Source of the DNA: Pyrinomonadaceae bacterium
Lineage (GTDB): Bacteria > Acidobacteriota > Blastocatellia > Pyrinomonadales > Pyrinomonadaceae
Direction of reading: 5' to 3'
Length of the DNA stretch: 36,520 nucleotides
Assembly (NCBI GenBank): GCA_023717605.1
Contig: JAMQPH010000692.1
Span: forward strand, 1-36,520
Part shown: positions 30,832 through 36,520 of the stretch, piece by piece
Position numbering within the stretch: the first letter of the stretch is position 1
How the letters are laid out: each line of letters starts with the position of its first letter
The notes under the pieces: model-generated
The model's input: the letters and a program-made list of their open reading frames with translations, nothing else
Database searches by the model: none
Told to the model about the DNA's origin: nothing
Translations under genes and position numbers: made by a program

Positions 30832-32097
30832 ATGTTAGCCGAAGCGAAATCAGCGGAATCAACACATGCTCAGGGCGTGGCTTGGGATGTCGAGCGCATT
30901 CGCGCGGATTTCCCGGTGCTCCACCAAACGGTCAACGGCAAGCCACTGGTCTACCTGGATAATGCTGCGTCTTCGCAAGTTCCGCAGGTGGTAATCGAAC
31001 GCGGCAGCATGTATCTGGAGCAGGAACATTCCAACATCCATCGGGGTGTTCATTATCTAAGCCAGAAAGCGACCACTGCGTACGAAGGTGCGCGCGAGAC
31101 CGTGAAACGCTTCATCAACGCGCGCGAGTCGAAGGAGTGCATCTTTGTGCGCGGCGCAACAGAAGGCATCAACCTGGTGATGCACGGCTACGGCCGCAAA
31201 TTCATCTCGGCAGGGGATGAAATCATTATTTCCGCGATGGAACACCACGCCAACATCGTCCCCTGGCAGATGCTCTGCGAGGAGAAAGGCGCTCGGTTGC
31301 GCGTCATTCCGATGAACGATGCCGGCGAGTTGTTGCTGGACGAGTATGAGGGGCTGTTAAATGAAAGGACGAAGCTGGTCGCGCTCAATCATGTTTCAAA
31401 CGCGCTGGGGACGATCAACCCCATCAAGGCAGTGATTGAGAGCGCGCACAAGTATGGTGTGCCAGTACTAATTGACGGCGCCCAAGGCGCACCGCACATG
31501 ATTGTGGACGTGCAGGATCTCGACTGCGATTTCTACGCTTTTTCTGGTCACAAGATGTATGCCCCGACGGGCAGCGGTGTGGTTTATGGCAAAGCCCGAT
31601 GGCTCGAACAAATGAACCCGTTTCAGGGCGGGGGCGACATGATCAAGACTGTGACGTTTGAGAAGACCACCTTCGCGGACCTTCCCAACAAGTTTGAGGC
31701 GGGAACTCCGGCCATTGCTTCGCAGATTGGTCTGGGCGCAGCGATCGACTATCTGAACAGCATCGGCCGCGAGCAGGCAGCCGCCTATGAGCACGAACTG
31801 TTGCGCTACGCCACCGAGCGGCTATCAGGTATCGAAGGTGTTCGCATCATTGGCACGGCGCGGGAAAAGGCCAGTGTGCTTTCTTTCGTGATTGACGAGA
31901 TTCATCCCCACGATATCGGCACTATTTTGGATCAAGAAGGCATTGCCGTCAGAGCCGGCCACCATTGCGCGCAGCCGGTCATGCAACGATTCAAGATTCC
32001 GGCTACCGCTCGCGCCTCGTTCGCCTTTTATAACACCAGGGAAGAAGTGGATGTGCTGGCGAACACGATCGAGAAAGTTATCGAGATATTTAGCTGA
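30832..32097 (+). CDS. sufS: Cysteine desulfurase SufS
   Basis: SufS is the PLP enzyme that takes sulfur from cysteine and forms a persulfide for cluster assembly. The 421-residue protein is a complete class II desulfurase: FVRGATEGINLV and SAMEHHANIVPWQ for cofactor binding, and Lys241 in AFSGHKMYAPTGSG forming the Schiff base. Cys379 in IAVRAGHHCAQPVM is the persulfide site, in the short loop style of the SufS type. The N-terminal extension of about 18 residues is normal. ATG 30832. SufU follows and should accept the sulfur; no sufE is present. The stop overlaps repeat H. Confidence 0.95.
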   Translation: MLAEAKSAESTHAQGVAWDVERIRADFPVLHQTVNGKPLVYLDNAASSQVPQVVIERGSMYLEQEHSNIHRGVHYLSQKATTAYEGARETVKRFINARESKECIFVRGATEGINLVMHGYGRKFISAGDEIIISAMEHHANIVPWQMLCEEKGARLRVIPMNDAGELLLDEYEGLLNERTKLVALNHVSNALGTINPIKAVIESAHKYGVPVLIDGAQGAPHMIVDVQDLDCDFYAFSGHKMYAPTGSGVVYGKARWLEQMNPFQGGGDMIKTVTFEKTTFADLPNKFEAGTPAIASQIGLGAAIDYLNSIGREQAAAYEHELLRYATERLSGIEGVRIIGTAREKASVLSFVIDEIHPHDIGTILDQEGIAVRAGHHCAQPVMQRFKIPATARASFAFYNTREEVDVLANTIEKVIEIFS

Positions 32098-32161
32098 TTG
32101 CCGATTTTAGGGTCGGCAGGAAGCAAATTGGCAATCGGAAATCGGCAATTGGAAATAGAAG
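32097..32161. repeat. Heptad-word inverted repeat H (sufS-sufU junction)
   Basis: The right arm is five seven-base words in register (32126-32160): AATTGGC, AATCGGA, AATCGGC, AATTGGA, AATAGAA. One G follows, then the ATG of sufU. The left arm overlaps the last base of the sufS stop; ATTGCCGATTT (32097-32107) pairs perfectly with AAATCGGCAAT (32139-32149). The left arm is shorter than in the other elements. No Shine-Dalgarno sequence is left before sufU. Confidence 0.68.
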
Positions 32162-32611
32162 ATGTCTGAACTAAGCGAGCTATATCAACAGGTCATCCTC
32201 GACCACAACAAGAAGCCGCGAAACTTTCGTAAGCTCGAAGGCGCCAATCACAGCGCCGAGGGCTACAATCCTCTCTGTGGCGATCAGTTGACGGTCTATT
32301 TGCAATTAGAGAATGAGGCCGTTAAGGACGTAAGCTTCGAGGGCTCCGGCTGTGCGATTTCCAAAGCGGCAGCCAGCATGATGACCCAGGCGGTTAAGGG
32401 AAAGACAAAGCCACAGGTGGAGCAACTCTTTCAGGAATTTCATACGATGGTAACGGGCGACCCAGAGGAAGAGATCGAATCCAACCAGCTCGGCAACCTA
32501 CAGATTTTTGCGGGTGTGCGCGAGTTTCCCGTACGGGTAAAGTGTGCGACTCTTTCCTGGCATACGATGCACGCCGCACTTAATAATCAGGAGATGGTTT
32601 CGACGGAATAG
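32162..32611 (+). CDS. sufU: SufU-type sulfur acceptor/scaffold protein
   Basis: The 149-residue protein matches the SufU/IscU family. Zinc or cluster ligands are Cys39 and Asp41 (NPLCGDQ), Cys64 (GSGCAIS) and Cys128 (VKCATLSWHT). The insertion between the second and third cysteine (about residues 75-115) is the feature that marks SufU as opposed to IscU. SufU receives sulfur from SufS by zinc-ligand exchange and passes it to SufBCD. The opening ELYQQVILDHNKKPRNF is characteristic. ATG 32162 follows repeat H directly, with no ribosome site. It is the last gene of the suf operon; a strong hairpin terminator lies about 90 bases downstream. Confidence 0.94.
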   Translation: MSELSELYQQVILDHNKKPRNFRKLEGANHSAEGYNPLCGDQLTVYLQLENEAVKDVSFEGSGCAISKAAASMMTQAVKGKTKPQVEQLFQEFHTMVTGDPEEEIESNQLGNLQIFAGVREFPVRVKCATLSWHTMHAALNNQEMVSTE

Positions 32612-32622
32612 GCAAGCAGTTT

Positions 32623-32678
32623 AGAGTTCAAGCTTTAGCTTGTCCGCACGCGAAGCCGCAACCTAAAGGTTGAACTCT
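32623..32678. repeat. Hairpin I with CTTTAG/CTAAAG core after sufU
   Basis: Arms 32623-32642 and 32659-32678 pair at 18 of 20 positions around a GC-rich 16-base spacer. Each arm also folds on itself (CAAGCTTTAGCTTG on the left, CAACCTAAAGGTTG on the right), so a cruciform of two small hairpins is possible. The core resembles the palindrome at 8242-8259. It starts 11 bases after the sufU stop and lies before the terminator. Confidence 0.65.
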
Positions 32679-32698
32679 GAACTACCGGCCTCAGTGAG

Positions 32699-32725
32699 AA
32701 GGGGCACCACTTATCGGTGCCCCTT
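32699..32725. terminator. Strong bidirectional-type terminator between sufU and the nuclease gene
   Basis: AAGGGGCACC (32699-32708) and GGTGCCCCTT (32716-32725) form a perfect ten-pair stem with a seven-base loop. It lies between convergent genes: sufU on the plus strand and the nuclease on the minus strand, whose stop is at 32754. There is no long T-run on either side, yet stem strength and position make termination in both directions likely. Confidence 0.75.
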
Positions 32726-32753
32726 CACTGTTTGCGAACTCCTTGCGGTTCGG

Positions 32754-35700
32754 CTAAGGGATAGTGAGCCGCTTGCTGCTGCTAAACGTACCTCCCGTGT
32801 AAGTACCACCAACGCTTAACACTGAGATGGCTCCGGGAGTTGAATTTGCGAAGGTGATGACTGTGTTCACAGCGGCGCCCGGAGCAATGTTGCCCAGACT
32901 CTGAGGCAGTGGAGTTCCTACCGTCGAGCCCAGCTTCGCTGTTGTGACCGTCACGCTATTGGCCGTTACGGAACCAATATTCTGCACGGTTACAGCCGCT
33001 TGCACCGTAGATTCATCGCTGCGAGTGACTTGCGAAGTAACCACCAGCCTCACCCCTCCGCATGGACTAGTGCAGACAAACCCGCCACCCGTATCAACGC
33101 CCAGAGTGAAACTGTACGTTACTGTCCCCAGGTTAATGGCGCCGTCCTGAAGTTGTAATGTCGCCGTTATCGTATCACCGCATGTCCCCGTGGCCGTGAA
33201 AGAGAAGTCCCTTCCCGCATTGTTACCGGGAGCGATCGCTCCGTAGCTTTGCGGGCCGGAGGGAGCGATTACCCCACCAGACGACTGGAGGGTCGCGACA
33301 AGATTCGAAGTCGTTGCAGTGCCCGTATTGGTGAGTCGCAGATTCACAGTAACGCGTTCGCCGGGATCGACTGCGCTGTTAAATGCCGGACAGCTTTCGT
33401 TTACCAGCGTGGAACCGGCTCCTGCGAGTACGGCCCCCTCCAGACAATTCTCGACATCATCCGGCAGGTTTGAGAAGAAGTCGTAGCCGGTCAAGGCCTC
33501 AACCTGGTTAACTGACACCATAAAGTCTTGCCAGTTGTCATCGCCAATCGTGCTTCCGTTGAACGTATTGGAGTTTGGCATGATGACCGCAATGACTGCT
33601 GACTGGCAGGTCGCGCGTGATATGTCGTCCTCGCCTGCCGGCAATACGAGGGCGATTTTCCATGTCACATTAGGAACCGTCACATGACCGTTTGCGATGG
33701 TCTCCGCGAAACCGTTATTGCCGGTGCCGCCAAGGCCCTGACCGCCCATGATGATATACATCTCATTTCCGGCGGATGCGATCGTACGGAGGTCGTTCTC
33801 CATGTCAGCCCACGGCCCCTGATTTTGGTTTGGAGCTTGCGGAAGCATGTTCGTCATCAGGAATGTTTCCTGATTAAGTGGAATACGATCCTGGTGGTCA
33901 CGATCGGCGTTGGGAGTATGGTGACCGCGATCAAAGCCGCTGCTGAAATAGTCAGTGGCTTGTACACGATACCAATCCGGTGGGACTGCGGGATCGGGAC
34001 GGAAGGTGTCCACGCGTGCCAGGGTACCGAACCATGAAGTGTCAAGATGCCAGCTCACCCAGTTGGGAATGCCCTTTTGCCTGTTGTAGGAGAGAGCTAA
34101 GCCGGGCTTCTCCATTAGGAAGTTATTCGGTTCCGTTACTAACGGAACTGCGTTGGAGGGGTTGCCCATCGTCAAGTGAACACTGGGCGGGTAAGGCGCC
34201 GCAGCGCCTGCGGCTGTAACTGTGAAAGACCAGATGTAGTCGGCAAATAACGTGTCAGTGTCCGTTCCGCTATCGTCCAGATCCTGATCGTGGACCTGAT
34301 TCTTGAAGATAGTCACGGTGCACTGTTCGCCGAACTGGAAGTTTGTGTTCGGAGTGATCACATATGCCTCAGCGCCAAAGGCTGACGCCACAGTGGCGTC
34401 ATTGTGTTGCCCGGAGCTGACGCATGTGATGTCGTACCAGGCCCCCACCACATCAACTGGTTCGCTGAAGTTGATAGTCATGCTCGCGTCTTTGGGCGCG
34501 TTGGTCCCGTCAGTTATGGGTTCAGTGCTAGCCACCCACGGCCCCAGCTCGACTATCGGTGCGGTACGTCGTGGATTAGCCGGAGCAGCGGTGAAGTCAG
34601 ATCCGTTCTGATCCGTGTCAGTGCCGCCGTTGTTATTCCTGAAGATGGCGTTCGTGTTGCTTGGCGCCGGAGCATTGGCGGTCCCTTCACGGCATGTCGC
34701 TCCCGTTCCGTATCCTACGAAGTCAACTATGTCTGGATCAGATCCTACGGGGCACCCGCCGGACAAGAAATTCCCGTTATTAACGAGTGCAATTTTCCCG
34801 GTCGTGGCGCTCATGTTTATGTCGCCCGAAATATTAGCGGCAGGGAGTGGCAAGCCGACCGCGCCACCCGAGGCAAGGCTGACGAGGTAATACTCGCCAG
34901 GTCCGATCACCCCGCCGAGAAACTGCCTATTAGTCCAACTGGTGCCGGCTGCTGAAGCGTATTGGAGCGACCAGCCAGTCAGACTGAAAGCACCGGCTGT
35001 CGGATTAAACAGCTCGATATAGTCGTTGGTGAAAGCTGCGCCTGAGTTACCGCCACCGCCGTAGAGCTGACTAATAACCACGTGGTTAAGAGGTGCCGGT
35101 GGTGACTGAACAGTTAGACTGATCGAGCCGGTGCCTGAACGCAACTGTGCGTCCGTGATGGTAAAAGGAAGAGTCTTTGACCCCGGAGTCGTGGAGATGG
35201 AAACTGTGGTATTGAATGTGAAGACGTTGTCATTCGGCGTGACATCACCGTTTGTGCCGTCATCGAAAAACTGTTGGCTGATCGAGCCGCCAATGGATGA
35301 GAGATCAGTAGCGACTGCGAGTCCGGTACTCGTCGGGTTCGCACCCGGCGTGACAGTGACTGTCAGAGTCGAGGGCTGGCCCGGCAACACTGAGTTTGGA
35401 TTTGCTGCACCTATGCCCGAAGGATTGGTCGGTTCCGTGACGATTGATCCTGTTACGACGATATCGTCAACAGCGACCCATTCGTCATTTCCCACTGCAT
35501 TGGTTGTCATAACACGCACCTGAACGAGCGCTTGATTCTCGACGGCGGCAGGTAGAGTGACATTGACGGGCGTTACCAGGGTGGCCAAGCTTGGTCCCGA
35601 AGTCGCGTCGGCAACGTAGCCGGCGGCCACGTTGGTGAAGTTTCCTGAGTTTCCAACACGGTAGTGGAGGGCGACCTGCATAATGGCGTTGTCAACGGAG

Positions 35701-36248
35701 CCGTCGAGGTCGCGTAGGTTATACGCGACGTTAATGCTCGACTGACCTGTGGTGTTGAGATTAAGGAGTATGAAAGGAGCGTCGGCGGTTCCCGAACCGT
35801 TTAGCGCGACACCAGGATTCGCAATCTCGAATTCTGCCACGCCCCCGGTGGCAAATGTGTTGGGGTTAGTTTGGTTCGCATTCACGTCGACGGGTGTAGC
35901 AGTTCCGTCAGCGAGAATAGTGCGAGGATCTGTCCCAGTCGCCGTGGTAAGGTCGTCACCGCGGTAGCCTATGACTCCTGGTACGCCTGACCAATTATCG
36001 TCACCTGTTATAAGGCCTATGTTGGTCCAGTCCTGCGAGAACGGTAGCGTCTGAGCGGTATTGTCAGCTTGCACGACGGTCAACCTGAAGATCGTGAACA
36101 ACCCACTGCTAGGCAGAAAAATTCCGAGAATTAAGGAGAGTGAAATGCTTATGAAACGGCGGCCCCTAAAGGCGGGACGCCTTATTGTAAAAAGGGGGCT
36201 AAGTGACAGACGGGTCCTTCGGGTGAATGAGGGCACAACATTAGACAT
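32754..36248 (-). CDS. Large secreted DNA/RNA non-specific endonuclease with lamin-tail domain
   Basis: The 1164-residue protein starts at ATG 36248 after GAGGAAAG. A long basic n-region and hydrophobic core (about 33-60) export it. Domains: a jelly-roll-like segment (about 65-270), an Ig-like segment (about 275-385), a lamin-tail domain (about 387-560; HVVISQLYGGGGNSG, NDYIELFNPT), a Big_5-like domain (about 568-680; PKDASMTINFSEPVDVVG), the nuclease domain (about 685-940) and two beta domains with CARDB-like strands at the end. The catalytic set of the Serratia-nuclease family is visible: DRGH with His776, Asn809 in NQGPW and Glu817. It should degrade extracellular nucleic acid. It may supply nucleotides that, after dephosphorylation, feed the nucleoside importer; this is inference. 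Confidence 0.9.
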   Translation of the reverse strand: MSNVVPSFTRRTRLSLSPLFTIRRPAFRGRRFISISLSLILGIFLPSSGLFTIFRLTVVQADNTAQTLPFSQDWTNIGLITGDDNWSGVPGVIGYRGDDLTTATGTDPRTILADGTATPVDVNANQTNPNTFATGGVAEFEIANPGVALNGSGTADAPFILLNLNTTGQSSINVAYNLRDLDGSVDNAIMQVALHYRVGNSGNFTNVAAGYVADATSGPSLATLVTPVNVTLPAAVENQALVQVRVMTTNAVGNDEWVAVDDIVVTGSIVTEPTNPSGIGAANPNSVLPGQPSTLTVTVTPGANPTSTGLAVATDLSSIGGSISQQFFDDGTNGDVTPNDNVFTFNTTVSISTTPGSKTLPFTITDAQLRSGTGSISLTVQSPPAPLNHVVISQLYGGGGNSGAAFTNDYIELFNPTAGAFSLTGWSLQYASAAGTSWTNRQFLGGVIGPGEYYLVSLASGGAVGLPLPAANISGDINMSATTGKIALVNNGNFLSGGCPVGSDPDIVDFVGYGTGATCREGTANAPAPSNTNAIFRNNNGGTDTDQNGSDFTAAPANPRRTAPIVELGPWVASTEPITDGTNAPKDASMTINFSEPVDVVGAWYDITCVSSGQHNDATVASAFGAEAYVITPNTNFQFGEQCTVTIFKNQVHDQDLDDSGTDTDTLFADYIWSFTVTAAGAAAPYPPSVHLTMGNPSNAVPLVTEPNNFLMEKPGLALSYNRQKGIPNWVSWHLDTSWFGTLARVDTFRPDPAVPPDWYRVQATDYFSSGFDRGHHTPNADRDHQDRIPLNQETFLMTNMLPQAPNQNQGPWADMENDLRTIASAGNEMYIIMGGQGLGGTGNNGFAETIANGHVTVPNVTWKIALVLPAGEDDISRATCQSAVIAVIMPNSNTFNGSTIGDDNWQDFMVSVNQVEALTGYDFFSNLPDDVENCLEGAVLAGAGSTLVNESCPAFNSAVDPGERVTVNLRLTNTGTATTSNLVATLQSSGGVIAPSGPQSYGAIAPGNNAGRDFSFTATGTCGDTITATLQLQDGAINLGTVTYSFTLGVDTGGGFVCTSPCGGVRLVVTSQVTRSDESTVQAAVTVQNIGSVTANSVTVTTAKLGSTVGTPLPQSLGNIAPGAAVNTVITFANSTPGAISVLSVGGTYTGGTFSSSKRLTIP

Positions 36249-36477
36249 GAGTCTTTCCTCTCAACGATTAGTTTTAATAACCCGCACGTGTTTGGAGGAA
36301 TACCGAGCTGGGGAAGGACCGGTCGGCAGGAAATGTGTGAAGCTTCTACCAGCTTTGCAAGTAGAGGTCAAGGCAACCTACCTTAATTTCTTGTTGCATC
36401 TACTGCCGAGCGTGCAGGCTGACAAACCGACTCGCACACAGGCATAATCCCGCTCGGAGGTTTCCCCCCTCAAACTT

Positions 36478-36520
36478 ATGCACATCAGAGAGATCGAACT
36501 GCGCGAGATTCGCCTGCCGT
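36478..36520 (+). CDS. Start of a menC-like (enolase superfamily) gene, cut by the window edge
   Basis: ATG 36478 opens MHIREIELREIRLP, which is the standard N-terminal strand of o-succinylbenzoate synthases and dipeptide epimerases of the enolase superfamily (pattern I..IELR.IRLP). Only 14 codons are visible. CGGAGG at 36455-36460 is 17 bases upstream, farther than usual. It is divergent from the nuclease gene; the 229-base space between shows nothing else I recognise. The family call rests on this short stretch only. Confidence 0.5.
   Translation, partial: MHIREIELREIRLP

Noticed and set aside
36061-36447. 128-codon plus-strand open frame near the right edge
   Set aside because: Antisense to the signal peptide region and upstream leader of the nuclease; no family resemblance and no ribosome site.

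Overview
The window looks like a chromosomal segment of an Acidobacteriota bacterium, probably of the Blastocatellia type. The best marker is a secreted VWA protein of the acidobacterial VWFA-related type (6921-8186). A SufB/C/D/S/U set led by an Rrf2 regulator, a TonB-C protein with a signal peptide and frequent TTG/GTG starts fit this. No rRNA, tRNA or CRISPR array was seen. Placement below phylum is inference.

Region 1 (1-7 kb) is an accessory, decaying zone: a Phd/Doc-type toxin-antitoxin pair whose toxin has one frameshift, a probable 3' remnant of a group II intron (domains V-VI), a YIP1-like membrane protein, an AhpD-like protein, a beta-carbonic anhydrase, an AT-rich DUF1801 gene, an ankyrin protein, an alpha/beta hydrolase with Asp at the nucleophile position, a VOC-family fragment, an SPFH protein coupled to a tiny membrane protein (minus strand), and a doubly broken metallophosphoesterase.

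Region 2 (7-10.8 kb) holds envelope and secreted proteins: the VWA protein, a beta-lactamase-fold serine hydrolase and a membrane-anchored alpha/beta hydrolase.

Region 3 (10.8-23.7 kb, all plus strand) begins with a PIN/TRAM protein, ispD and ispF (isoprenoid precursor synthesis). It continues into a nucleoside uptake and salvage cluster: pyrimidine-nucleoside phosphorylase, BMP lipoprotein, double ABC ATPase, two permeases, purine nucleoside phosphorylase, uridine kinase, cytidine deaminase and an exported MtaD-like deaminase.

Region 4 (24.1-32.7 kb) has a TonB-C protein, then an Rrf2 regulator with its own promoter/operator and sufB-sufC-sufD-Uma2-4TM protein-sufS-sufU, closed by a strong hairpin terminator. 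Region 5 is a large secreted nuclease on the minus strand and the first codons of a probable menC-like gene.

The most unusual signal is a set of intergenic elements in regions 3 and 4. Each is an inverted repeat whose arms are runs of degenerate short words of strict period: seven bases at five junctions, eight at one, ten at one. They fill the gap between a stop codon and the next start codon in operons, and several right arms run up to the start codon. One of them (16028-16530) encloses a gene for an S23-type four-helix-bundle protein, the family found in 23S rRNA intervening sequences. I propose a mobile hairpin element that lands at operon junctions, with the S23 copy possibly autonomous and the short ones derived from it; this link is inference.
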